From contig CM037778.1 of the NCBI GenBank assembly GCA_021229015.1, positions 17,615,214 to 17,679,213 on the forward strand: DNA of 64,000 nt, in the 5' to 3' direction. The position numbers were made by a program, and so were the translations under genes. Below, in pieces: positions 47,806-60,600 of the stretch. Source of the stretch: Solen grandis. Its lineage: Eukaryota; Mollusca; Bivalvia; Adapedonta; Solenidae. How positions within the stretch are numbered: the stretch's first letter is position 1; each line of letters starts with the position of its first letter. Under the pieces are notes generated by a model that saw only the letters and a program-made list of their open reading frames with translations, did no database searches and was not told where the DNA came from.

Positions 47806-50552
47806 CAGGCCCGGATCCAGAATTTTGGGGGGGGCAAAGTCTGAATGTGATGTGAGTGCTAGGGGGGATCCGGGGGCATGCTTCCCTGGAAAAAAAAAAG
47901 GTTTTTATTGTGATGGAGATGCATTTTGAAGAGTATCTGGGGATACAAGTGAAGGTTTTTATGTGCTTTTTTTTTTTTTTTGAAACTTGAAGACCATGGA
48001 TCTAATGCCTAGGTCCCACTGGAGAAAAATCATCGGCGTTGTGGAAATACACAAATTTTCTCCCGATGGCAGATGTTTGAGAGTCCTATGAGAAGCTTTG
48101 GGATTGGTCCGTTGAAACGTTCACTGATGTTTCGGTTATGGTACAATGGCCTTGTATTATCGGGGATGGCTCCAGATGCTCGTGAAATTTATCCGATGAT
48201 CGGGGAAGGTGAATCGGAGCTTCATCGAACTTAAAACATCATCGGGGGAATATCCCCATAGATTAGGGGATGTATCATATTATCGAACCATCCTAGGTGC
48301 CTCGGGAATATTATGGAGATTATGAGAATTTGGTGATGGCCAATATCAAGGGTAGACTTTCGGGGGTTTATGAGGATGCTCCCAGCAATGCCCCATGGCC
48401 TTTTTGACCGTCTCAGTCTAAAGTTGACAAAAAAAAGCAAAAAAAATTAGAGTGCGCTTGCCGATTTTCTTGCGAATATTCTGAGATTCTATCACAAGAT
48501 CTGGAATGTGTCACAGAAAAGTCTCCGTACCTTCGAGACATCACCGAAGCCTGGGGTTCCTCGGAGGAAAAAAATATTTCGCGGAATCTCCATAAATGCT
48601 TCCAATGAGCTTCCGGGAAGTTATGCTTATGTTTCCCCGTCCTGGTTTCCCCGAGGCCTCCCAATGACTCCACATGGCTCGCAATGCTTTCGAATCTTCC
48701 GCGGGACACAGGGGAACCTGTTCCCGACGCCTCCCGAGGCTCATCAATTTCCATCGGGAGTACATTCCCTAGGTAAAAAATGTCAATTGGGACTGAGCCT
48801 TGAGCGATATAATTTTATATTTACCTTCGCAAAGCCATGTTTTTGAATAACTACTGTGTAATAGTATTTGACTACAGTTGTATTAAAAAAAATGACGGTA
48901 GTAAGGGGGGGGGGAGACTGGCATAAAAAATAAGTGCTTTTTGGACCCCCCCCCCCAAAAAAAAAAAGAAAAAAAGAAAAGGATAAAGTGATTTGTGTAC
49001 ATTATCAATTAGTGAATGCTTTGAATTGTCATCAGTTTTAGACTCAACATTGTAAAAGACAGTTTTGTTTAAATCTGAGGAAAAAAATCACTTTAAACAT
49101 ATTTTGTCAAATATGTTGAAGAGAATACCGGTTATATGCTGTATAAGGTTCGAACCTGGTAATCTTGACAGTCTAATTGTCTACCTGGAAACAGCCTTCA
49201 CACACAGACTTCCCAGATAAAAAAAATCAGGCGCACGTTTAAGAGTCGGGCGGTTGCATGGGCCCCTTCCGTGTGTCGATTTTTGGTACATTTTTTTTTC
49301 TAAATGTTAAATCAGTGACAAAACAAACAATATTCAGTAATAAAAGATGTTGATATTTAATATGAACTCTTTAATATCCGTTTTATTTCGCACATAAGTT
49401 GTGTTATCTGTGCATTAGTATTTCGTATTCATCGACTTATCAGTAACATTGCTCAATGACTGATTACCTGGATTTGATTTGAATTAGTGATCATGCATAA
49501 TCTACATATACATTGTCCCAAAATATGGATTGTCCCAAAATTTGGCAGATTGAAATTTTCAAATTCTTTTATTTCATATTCATGATTTTTATAAATTTAA
49601 AATTCACCATGGTCTCTTAATAAATACACATACATGTAGATTATTATATTCGTAAATATTCAAAAGTGAACATGATGATGTATCGGCCTGCTGTTTGTAT
49701 TTATTCCTTTCAGGAAAAAATATTAAGGAGTTAGTTTTATAAAAATAATACTTAAAAAGTTACGTAAAAATAGTAAAGCTGATGATATTTAGAAACACAA
49801 CCCATTTCTGATTAAGTTTAATTTGCATGGCTAGCGATAGGTATGCATCTAATCTGAGGTTTGCTACAGCAAAAAAAATCATTACCTTTTTAACTTTTTC
49901 AAAATCGAAATTGGCAATTTTTCATACCTGATAGTAAATCAACCTGCCGGCAGCTAATTAGCCCGCTTTTAATGCAAGATTTAAAACATTATACGTGAAG
50001 AGAAACGTGAATTAAAAAAATTGTTGCGTAGATTTCGTCAAAGTAGTATTATTATTGTTATTAATTCTTTTTGGCTTTAGTGAAATTGTTTCGATGCTAA
50101 TTACATTTTAATGCCCAGCTTAGTTGTTGTTTTTAGCTTAACTATTTTTATGCTATTACTTAAACTGCATTTGATTAGAATAGTTTATAGTTGTAACTGA
50201 TACAAACTTTTGGTAATTGCCGATTTTTCCCAATTATTAGATGCCATGTAAATTTCTATCAATCAGTGAACGTGTCCGCAGTACCCAAAAACATGCTTAT
50301 CACACAGTCATGGACGACTGCCGGTTCGGATTACCTACACATTAACAGCAGGGGGCCATAAGACAATAGGAGTCTGGCTGGTCAGGTGGTTATGCGGGTG
50401 GTTCAGTATGGGGGCCCACGATGGGGATTTCCTCTAGACAATACTACTATGATGTAATCAAGGGATTTTATAGCCTAGAAAAATGTATGACCAGGGCATG
50501 TGGGGGGGGGGGGGGGAACGCCCCCTCGGCCCCCCCGGTGGATCCGGGCCTG
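47806..50552. mobile_element. 2.75-kb CAGGCCCGGATCCA inverted-end element
   Basis: Terminal inverted repeats CAGGCCCGGATCCA / TGGATCCGGGCCTG, followed inward by G-rich tracts, with ATGCA outside both ends (47801-47805, 50553-50557). No transposase is recognisable. It holds a further imperfect foldback at about 48007-48824. Superfamily uncertain (hAT-like is a guess; an 8-bp duplication is not seen). Confidence 0.7.
48007..48824. repeat. imperfect foldback inside the 2.75-kb element
   Basis: GCCTAGGTCCCACTGG with CTCCCGATGG about 50 bp inward on the left. On the right, the reverse-complement strand reads GGCTCAGTCCCAATTG with CTCCCGATGG inward. The interior is GC-richer than its surroundings and gives 70-113-codon frames that I regard as chance. 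Confidence 0.4.
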
Positions 50553-51070
50553 ATGCATGATTCATGATTTGAACAAACTTGGTAGAGGTCTATTAGCCCA
50601 TGTCACATACCAAATATCTAAACTCCAGGCTTTGTGATTTCTGAGAAGAAGATTTTTCAGGTTTCTCCTATTTTAGTCTATGTTAAATCAAGTGACCCCT
50701 GGGGTGGGGCCAATTTTGACCCCAGGGACATGATTTGTAAAAACATTGTAGAGACCCAGTAGACAATGCTACATACCAAAAATCAAAAGGCTAGGCCTTG
50801 TGGTTTCGGAGAAGATTTTTAAAATTTTCATTTTTAAAATCTATTTTTAGCTCCTGTGACCTAGATTTTTGACCAATCAAATAATTTTAACAACTTTGGT
50901 AAAGGGCCCCATATCAAAATCCAGTGAGTAGTTTAGAATGAGATGTTTAAAAGAAATTGTTGACGACGGACGCACGCACGCACGCACGGACGATGGACAA
51001 AAGGCGATCACAAAAGCTCACCATGAGCACGTTGTGCTCAGGTGAGCTAAAAAAATAAGAGATTTGTTCC

Positions 51071-51310
51071 AGTTATTCATAAAGCTCCTTAGGAAAAAAT
51101 CCCTTAGTTTCTAAGATTTTCCTTAAAATCGCATATATTTTCCTTAGTTATTAAGGATTTCCTATAGTCTTATTTATAAAAAAAAATAAGAGATTTGTTC
51201 CAGTTATTCATAAAGCTCCTTAGGAAAAAATCCCTTAGTTTCTAAGATTTTCCTTAAAATCACACAAATTTCCCTTAGTTATTAAGGATTTCCTGTAGTC
51301 TTCTATATAA
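51071..51310. repeat. about 110-bp MITE-like repeat, two tandem copies
   Basis: Two near-identical copies at 51071-51180 and 51190-51310, each from ATTCATAAAGCTCCTTAGG to CCTNTAGTCTTNTATATAAA-like ends, each preceded by AATAAGAGATTTGTTCCAG (51055 and 51187). Confidence 0.8.
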
Positions 51311-51774
51311 AACACCATAGGAGATTCTATTTCCAGTTATGGAATAATTTTCCTTAAAAACTATGGAGATTTATTAATAGGGCCCCTGAAGTTAAAAGTG
51401 ATATGACTGAAGGGAGGCAAATAGTGAGGACTTATACCAACGTGCAGAGTGTGGAACAACATACTCAGCAAAAAGCGGTACTTCTCTTTCGCTGGTGTAA
51501 AATGATGTACACTTATTCTGGTTTATTTTGGTCGTGTTGAAAATGATACTGAATTATCATATCCAGAGGAAATTATCAAGTTTCCTGTCACAACTATTTT
51601 TGTGTTGAACTGAAATTTAGACTTAAGGCTGTAACTTCTGAATATTAAAGTTTAGATATTGCAAGATATTTACGTTGGGTTTAGAAATTATAGTATCAAA
51701 CACTATTTTTTCCACGATTCGTTATCGATTCTCGATAAATAGGGGGCGGGCACATCTATGTATGTATCACTATT
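51311..51774. other. no gene recognised
   Basis: Unique-looking AT-rich sequence between a repeat and a SINE. Confidence 0.35.
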
Positions 51775-51980
51775 TTAATACATGTACTTCTTTTATCACG
51801 CCGTAGACATGTGACATGATACTGCACCCAATCACATTATCCTGTCACCAGGCCAACCAGTCCTCGAACTACCCTTATATGCTAAGCCCCAAGCAAGGAA
51901 GCTATACCAGTACCATTTTTTTTTACAACTTTGGTATGTCGTGGTCAGAGATCGAAACCACGATCTGTCGCGCTTTTTCA
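51775..51980 (-). repeat. tRNA-derived SINE, minus strand
   Basis: B-box-like GGTTTCGATC on the minus strand, then ACATACCAAAGTTGTAAAAA, CATATAAGGGTAGTTCGAGG and GTCTACGGCGTGATAAAAGA. Same body as the SINE at 11236. The A-box part is lost. Confidence 0.75.
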
Positions 51981-52205
51981 TATGTATAGTGACCCTAGTT
52001 TTCCACCAAAACTAGAGCTGTTCCTGGAGGGTTAGGTACTCTACTCATATCAACGCCTGTTTGTCATACTTCAAAAAGGAAGAAGTCATCGGTTAAGTTA
52101 ACAATGGCTACCCAACCATAAAAGTTAACATCAGACGACACGGCATCCACTAAACAGTGTGAAGCGGAGTATAACAAACTGGAATCAGGTGTCGTCTGCT
52201 GGAGT

Positions 52206-52231
52206 TACACACACACACACACACACACACA
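52206..52231. repeat. (CA)n microsatellite
   Basis: About 13 uninterrupted CA units. Confidence 0.95.
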
Positions 52232-53201
52232 AGAAACGCAATGCAGTGTTACCGGGCACCGGTAAGAAGGACAATAAACACGGACAAAGACAGGTCTATA
52301 CATTTCTATAAATAAATTTAATAAGGTAGTCAAGATATGAAGTTTAAACTCAACAAAGGTAACGAAGGGAACCACTACACTTCTACACTTGACCACAGCG
52401 ATGACATAATTCCCTGTGGTAACTTTCACAACGTGACACTGGCGTTCCACTGTCACGTGTTGAATATTAAAACAAAAGGTTAATAATCTATTTTCATGCT
52501 GACCAAATCATATTTACAATGGCATAGTCGAAATCACCATTCGCTCAATAGCTTTGCGTCTTATATAAAGGTAGCGGAATCCATGGGTTCCATAGATGGT
52601 ACAGTGGGTGATATATGCATACATAATATATGGTAATTTAGTAATGCTAGTTCGATAGAAACACATTTGAAGTATGTGACATGAATATACACGTACTCTC
52701 AAGTAAAATGTCATACCTGTATAGTGCAGAAGCGTACATATTTTGCACATGAACAGGTAAGACATACATGTATATTTAATATGACAACCCGCCGTATTCT
52801 GCAGTTGAGACTTAATTCAACAATCATTTGTAAAATGGTTTACTACGCATGCGTTCGGAGCGCAGTATTCATCATCATAGTTACACACAACAACAAATAA
52901 TATGATATGATTCAGGTAAATGCATATGTATATTCAGATGTATATATCCGGGTATCACGTGGCCACGCCATCTGATAATTGTTGGGGTGAAAGGATGAAA
53001 CGAACATACAAATAAAAATAAAATAAAAAATAAAGATAACATCAACTATAACGAAATATTAACTGTTACTTTTCCCTCATTATATACTTTTGCAAATAAG
53101 TCTGACAGTATAAATGAAAGCATACTTTGTCCCGGCATAGTTTGTCCAAGCATCTTAATAGAACTGCTAAAATACAATGTCTTTTTTGTTTAATTTCTGT
53201 A
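52232..53201. other. P450 downstream flank
   Basis: Presumed 3' UTR and intergenic sequence after the TGA at 53202. No convincing AATAAA on the minus strand was found close to the stop. Confidence 0.4.
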
Positions 53202-53392
53202 TCAGGTTTTCGCCAATGCCAAGGCAGACCATTTAACTCGGAAGATTTCCGGCTCCACAAAAGCGCCAGGTTGCGTGTGTTTTAAAGAAGGTGCTTCCCC
53301 GTCTGTCTCGAACTTGAACCGCTGTAACAAGGTGCAGAACGTGACAAGGAGCTCCATCCGTGCCAGGTTGGCAGCCAGGCAATACCGCGGAC
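53202..53392 (-). CDS. P450 last exon, heme cysteine and C-terminus
   Basis: The exon completes Gly, then encodes PRYCLAANLARMEL with the thiolate Cys, then LLQRFKF and FRVKWSAL to TGA at 53204-53202. With the previous exon this forms FSFGPRYCLA, fitting F-x-x-G-x-R-x-C-x-[GA]. The acceptor is TTTCAG. Confidence 0.94.
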
Positions 53393-54657
53393 CTGAAACA
53401 TACCAATAACACACTCGATTGTTTTAATAGGTAATCGAGATGGGCTTCACCTGGTGAAGCGTGATGGAAAAAGTGTGACAGACGGCCGGCCGGACGGACG
53501 GACAGACGACGGAAAATTGATCTCTATGTGTCACCTCTGCTTGCAGCAGAGGTGACACATTATATGTGGCACGTTTCTATAGTAACAAAACCCCGTATAG
53601 TCGGAGGTGCACGCAAGCTTGAAGGTATAACATTACATATTCAACATTCAAATTTACATGGTATGCCTTGTACATGGATTTCCTTTTCTGATCTATTAAC
53701 TAAACCTTTATATCATATGAAGTGCAAAAAGGTAACATAATGTCATATATCTTTACGTTACCATGACGATTTGCTGTAACGTGTAACGCTGCCTGCTTAG
53801 TTATCTGTGTGTCCACATTAACTACCATACAAAGATTACTACTGTCATACAATAAAAGGATTCAGAAATATATGAGTTTGAAGGATGTGCAAAAACACAA
53901 TGCAATTATAAATCAAATGGATTAGCCATAGCTATAATTGTTCACACAAATAATAAGGTACTCTGTATTAACATTATGGACTGTAAAGGAGAGATACATC
54001 GAAGTAACTACAGGTAGAGGAAGAGACCAGTGAACCGAGATATCGCAATTCAATGAAAATGAAATTCCCGGACTTAAGCCCACTGCCGTGAAGGACGCAG
54101 TACCGGCACAATGTGATACGCCCGACATGTTTGTAAAATGACCCTAGTCTTTAGTCACGTCATTATTAGTAACAGACACAGAATGTCACATGAATTGGAG
54201 AAAAAAATCATTCAAATTATCGAAATGATTACTACATATCTTAGATTGTCAAGAAAGTCACGTGGCCCTTTTGTCACGCCATGGCGGATGTGTACAAAAC
54301 CGATTTGAACTCACCAAAAGAGAAGGGATAGAAAGCTTCTTTCTGTAACAACGTCCCGTCCTCACCGACGAACCTGTCGGGGTTGAAGACGGTGGGTTGG
54401 TCCCAGTGGGCGGGGTCCAGGTGTACTGACACTAGGTGGGTAAGGACCATGGTCTCGGCCGGGATCCTGTACTCGCCAAACGTCACTTCCTCATTGGTCG
54501 CGTGCGGTACTGACAAGGGTGCTGTGTAAACATGGTACATAGACAAACTATGTATTTTGCACCATATCTTTTGCATTTTGGTAATACATGAACATAACTC
54601 TTATTGAGACTTGTACATAGTACACAACCTTGTTAATGTACATGGTTACTTTTCTTT

Positions 54658-54688
<31 letters not shown>

Positions 54689-57600
54689 GGGGGATAACCC
54701 GACAATTTCTTAACATGATTTTTTAATCACGTGTGTCTCAGTAGAACTCATCGAGCAGCCGGATTTAACTTGTCCCTCCTTACTTGTCAAAAAGTGGCCA
54801 CATTGGATAGCTACGGATATGTATATGATAATCGTGCATTTTAGATATTGAAGTTATATACAATATTAGAATTTAATCCATGAATGAAAACCTCTCAGCA
54901 TATATTTAGTGAAACATTTGTATTCGTATATCATAACGCCATAAAAATTACAATGATGCCATCGTATGATAAATTGTCCATATTTATATTACACGTTTTT
55001 AAACGTAAGATACATACCCTGGAGTACATTTTTCTATTCAGATAACATATTTTTTATCTTTCTATTCCATCTGGGAGTCAAATAAGTACATACCAATGTT
55101 TGCGAGACGTAAAACTTCGTTGACCGTGGCCTCTACGTAAACGAGTTTGTCTCGGTCTGCCATGCAGACTTGTCTATCATCCTCTAAAACCTATGAACGA
55201 AATAAAGAAAAACATCAAAGAACGGTGTCTCAATCAAACTAAGTTTTTTGTTTTTTTTGTTTTTTTTTGTTTTTTTTTATAAATATTTCATAGATATTAG
55301 ATAAAAAGGGAGTCACGCTTAAATATGGAAATCTTTCGTTGACATAGACATAGTTGCGGTCGTTATGATTCTTGATGCAGAGGGAGAACCAGGGAGCTAA
55401 GTCATAAATTATATAAAATATTCCAACAAAATGCTCATAAAACACGAGTTGCCGTTTCTCTTAGAGGGAGAGATTATCAACTTAACAACGGGGAAATTAA
55501 CATAATTATTATTACCAGGGTCGTAGCTGGGCCTATTTAAAAGTATAGATATTTCCCACGTGAGGGAATAATTATACTCTACAAGCATAATGATGCGTGT
55601 TGACGTATAACTGGAGCCTTCCAAAGTTAGCTTTATAAACAATTTAATTAATACAATATATCTCTAACTATGTACAGCAACAGAACTTCAAATGCTTTAT
55701 TACGGTTTTGATATATTTTGCAGATTTGGACATTTTATTTTTGTATTTTAACGAAGTGTAGGCCCGGGCGTACAGAGCCAAATGGAATTACGCCGGTGAT
55801 TGTAGATAGGTGTTCACTGCAGTGTACCGTCCCGAAAGAACAGCAACCCGAGGACATTGAAAAAGAAAAGAGAGAATAGCCATTTCAATAAACATGTATA
55901 TGAAATCAGAAATACATCCTGTTCGCTCGATCAACTTCAACAGTGTACATTTATATTGTTATACTGAACGTATCAAACCGAAACTCGGTTCTGCTCTATC
56001 GTATATCTATGTTTTTCTCGTGTCACTGTTTTCATGCTTTTCTACTCATTGACCTTACATTCAAAAGACAATCGAGTTGTCACAACGCAGGTCAAGAATC
56101 ACGAGTTTATCAACTGTCTGGAATTGACAGTCGAGCAGATCGACCAAAGCTTGAAACAGGTACAAAGCAATAAACATGTCCGTTCTACAATGTGACATGC
56201 TTATCGTGTATTTGTTTTTTTCAAGCCGTGTTGATCTAACATTTTGTACAACTTCATCGGCTGAGTAGTCAACCTGCCATCATAAAGCTTTTAGAAACAC
56301 TTTTTCAAAACCATAGTACACTCTGCCTAGAATGCAATAATAACGTTGTTTGAGGAAATTATTGCACATTCATGCATTTTAACGGGTGCTGAATATATAA
56401 GTAATATGCTATGTTGAATTTCTAAACGGATTACAATTACAAGGAATTTAAACAGAAACTGACAATTTTGTATGTGGCTTGACCATGACTATACCGGTAG
56501 AAAAGTATTGTGGTTTTGATCATGACTATACAGGTAGAGGTGTATTGTGGTTTTGACCATGACTAAACAGGTAGAGGTGTATTGTGGTTTTGACCATGAC
56601 CATACAGGTAGAGGTGTATTGTGGTTTTGACCATGACTATACAGGTAGAGGTGTATAGTGGTTTTGACCATGACCATACAGGAAGAGGTGTATTGTGGTT
56701 TTGACCATGACTATACAGGAAGAGGTGTATTGTGGTTTTGACCATGACCATACAGGTAGAGGTGATTGTGGTTTAGACCATGACTATACAGGTAGAGGTG
56801 TATTATGGTTTTGACCATGACTATACAGGTAGAGGTGTATTGTGGTTTTGACCATGACTATACAGGTAGAGGTGTATTGTGGTTTTGACCATGACTATAC
56901 AGGTAGAGGTGTATTGTGGTTTTGACCATGACTATACAGGTAGAGGTGTATTGTGGTTTTGACCATGACTATACAGGTAGAGGTGTATTGTGGTTTTGAC
57001 CATGACTATACAGGTAGAGGTGTATTGTGGTTTTGACCATGACAATACAGGTAGAGGTGTATTGTGGTTTTGACCATGACTATACAGGTAGAGGTGTATT
57101 GTGGTTTAGACCATGACTATACAGGTAGAGGTGTATTGTGGTTTTGACCATGACTATACAGGTAGAGGTGTATTGTGGTTTTGACCATGACCATACAGGT
57201 AGAGGTGTATTGTGGTTTTGACCATGACTATACGGTAGAGGTGTATTGTGGTTTTGACCATGACTATACAGGTAGAGGTGTATTGTGGTTTTGACCATGA
57301 CTATACCGGTAGAGGTGTATTGTGGTTTTGACCATGACCATACCGGTAGAGGTGTATTGTGGTTTTGACCATGACTATACCGGTAGAGGTGTATTGTGGT
57401 TTTGACCATGACTATACCGGTAGAGGTGTATTGTGGTTTTGACCATGACCATATCCGTAGAGGTGTATTATGGTTTTGACCATGACTATACCGGTAGAGG
57501 TGTATTGTGGTTTTGACCATGACTATCCGTAGAGGTGTATTGTGGTTTTGACCATGACTATACGGTAGAGGTGTATTGTGGTTTTGACCATGACTATACG

Positions 57601-60600
57601 GTAGAGGTGTATTGTGGTTTTGACCATGACTATACAGGTAGAGGTGTATTGTGGTTTTGACCATGACTATACGGTAGAGGTGTATTGTGGTTTTGACCAT
57701 GACTATACGGTAGAGGTGTATTTGGTTTTGACCATGACATACGGTAGGGTGTATTGTGGTTTTGACCATGACTATACCGGTAGAGGTGTATTGTGGTTTT
57801 GACCATGACTATACAGGTAGAGGTGTATTGTGGTTTTGACCATGACTATACCAGGTAGAGGTGTATTGTGGTTTTGACCATGACTATACAGGTAGAGGTG
57901 TATTGTGGTTTTGACCATGACCATATCCGTAGAGGTGTATTGTGGTTTTGACCATGACTATACCAGTAGAGGTGTATTATGGTTTTGACCATGACCATAT
58001 CCGTAGAGGTGTATTGTGGTTTTGACCATGACTATACCAGTAGAGGTGTATTATGGTTTTGACCATGACTATACAGGTAGAGGTGTATTGTGGTTTTGAC
58101 CATGACCATATCCGTAGAGGTGTATTATGGTTTTGACCATGACCATACAGGTAGAGGTGTATTGTGGTTTTGACCATGACTATACTGGTAGAGGTGTATT
58201 ATGGTTTTGACCATGACCATACCAGTAGAGGTGTATTGTGGTTTTGATCATGACCATATCCGTAGAGGTGTATTATGGTTTTGACCATGACTATACCAGT
58301 AGAGGTGTATTATGGTTTTGACCATGACTATACAGGTAGAGGTGTCTTGTGGTTTTGACCATGACCATACCAGTAGAGGTGTATTATGGTTTTGACCATG
58401 ACTATACAGGTAGAGGTGTCTTGTGGTTTTGACCATGACCATACCGGTAGAGGTGTATTGTGGTTTTGACCATGACTATACTGGTAGAGGTGTATTGTGG
58501 TTTTGACCATGACTATACTGGTAGAGGTGTATTGTGGTTTTGACCATGACCATACAGGTAGAGGTGTATTGTGGTTTTGATCATGACCTATACAGGTAGA
58601 GGTGTATTGTGGTTTTGACCATGACTATACAGGTAGAGGTGTATTGTGGTTTTGACCATGACTATACAGGTAGAGGTGTATTGTGGTTTTGACCATGACC
58701 ATATCTGTAGAGGTGTATTATGGTTTTGACCATGACTATACAGGTAGAGGTGTATTGTGGTTTTGACCATGACCATACAGGTAGAGGTGTATTGTGGTTT
58801 TGACCATGACCATACAGGTAGAGGTGTATTGTGGTTTAGACCATGACTATACAGGTAGAGGTGTATTGTGATTTTGACCATGACTATACAGGTAGAGGTG
58901 TATTGTGGTTTTGACCATGACTATACAGGTAGAGGTGTATTGTGGTTTTGACCATGACTATACAGGTAGAGGTGTATTGTGGTTTTGACCATGACTATAC
59001 AGGTAGAGGTGTATTGTGTTTTGACCATGACTATACAGGTAGAGGTGTATTGTGGTTTTGACCATGACCATATCCGTAGAGGTGTACTATGGTTTTGACC
59101 ATGACTATACCGGTAGAGGTGTATTGTGGTTTTGACCATGACTATACTGGTAGAGGTGTATCGTGGTTTTGACCATGACTATACTGGTAGAGGTGTATTG
59201 TGGTTTTGACCATGACCATACAGGTAGAGGTGTATTGTGGTTTTGACCATGACTATACAGGTAGAGGTGTATTGTGGTTTTGACCATGACCATACAGGTA
59301 GAGGTGTATTGTGGTTTTGACCATGACTATACCGGTAGAGGTGTATTGTGGTTTTGACCATGACTATACTGGTAGAGGTGTATTATGGTTTTGACCATGA
59401 CTATACTGGTAGAGGTGTATGGTGGTTTTGACCATGACTATACTGGTAGAGGTGTATTATGGTTTTGACCATGACTATACTGGTAGAGGTGTATTGTGGT
59501 TTTGACCATGACCATACAGGTAGAGGTGTATTATGGTTTTGACCATGACTAGAGGTGTATAATTATAATTATCAACAGTTGTAAATACTGGCTACGATTT
59601 CACTAATAATACTTAGCACTTGGTAATACTTAAAGCATAATTAAGGCAGAAAGCACTTCACTATTTCTGTTCAACGAAATCTACTCAAGGACGTTAAAAC
59701 GCCTCTTGTTTCATAGTAACCCTCCTTGAGCTCGGTAACATTAAAGTAGAGCATAAAACATGCACGGATCTTTGCTTAAGTATGCTTCATTACAATTTCC
59801 GAATACATGTAATCTAAAATAATTTCTACCTTATTTTAGAATTAAAGTATGACTTAGAGCTGAAATCACCGGTACGTGTAGGTTTCTAGAGCTGACATTC
59901 CCACTGAAGCCATAGTCACCGTACGCTGTGCATAATTGATCAACTGTGAAGCAAATGTATGCCTTCCATACTTCAATTAAAACATTTGCTGATATTCCTA
60001 GATAAATTATTTTAGACAAATGCAAAACGGCGGGTGACATAAACATGACAATGACGTTCTAGTATAAGCAATTATCCAAATAATTATGTTATCTACATCC
60101 ACCATACCAGAAATATCGCATTAAGGGTTATAGTTCATTTCGTAACCAATACATATATTTCATCAAGTTGTTCGCAAGCTGAAACTCAATAAATATTTAA
60201 TCATTACCTCTAATTAGATAACTTTTCTTTATATTGTAAATTCATGGTTACCATGACTACAAAACACTTTCGTATATATATATATGCACATTAATTTTGT
60301 TACTATAATAAAGAAACACGTTAGTTTCCTATACCATCACAGCGATGTTCGTTTTCCGCTAGTTCATCTTTAGCTAAGAGAAAGATCTCACACGTGCGTT
60401 CTTACATCATTTTTATTTATCACTCTATCCATGCATCAACTTCAGTGTGAAGTCTAGTAGTTAGTTGGAGAATGGTCATATATATATCATGAAAAAATGG
60501 GTATAAGAAACTGAATACAGGTTTAAATCACTTCCACACTATCTGATAAACAGTGTGACAGTATGCAGGCCGACATTCCGTGAGGATCTTTATATTGGTA

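Larger units (their letters stand above)
47394..51052 (+). repeat. AACAAGAGGGCC-type repeat, split by a 2.75-kb insertion
   Basis: Head AACAAGAGGGCCATGATGGC at 47394. Internal phrases TTGACCCCAGGGCCATGATT recur. The 3' end has CGGACGATGGACAAAAGGCG then hairpin 51015-51048 and GAGCTAAAAA. The inserted element spans 47806-50552. Without it the repeat is about 0.9 kb. Confidence 0.8.

Noticed and set aside
48413..48846. 112-113-codon frames on both strands
   Set aside because: They arise in the GC-richer foldback inside the 2.75-kb element. The two strands mirror each other and neither resembles a protein family.
49146..49160. tRNA-like GGTTCGAACC
   Set aside because: An isolated B-box-like palindrome with no A box or cloverleaf around it.
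53066..53260. 64-codon minus-strand frame overlapping the P450 end
   Set aside because: Out-of-frame shadow of the last P450 exon and its 3' flank.
57080..57769. 229-codon open frame on the minus strand
   Set aside because: It lies wholly within the 37-bp minisatellite. The peptide is just three rotating frames of the repeat (HGQNHNTPL, WSWSKPQYTST and similar), so it is not a gene.
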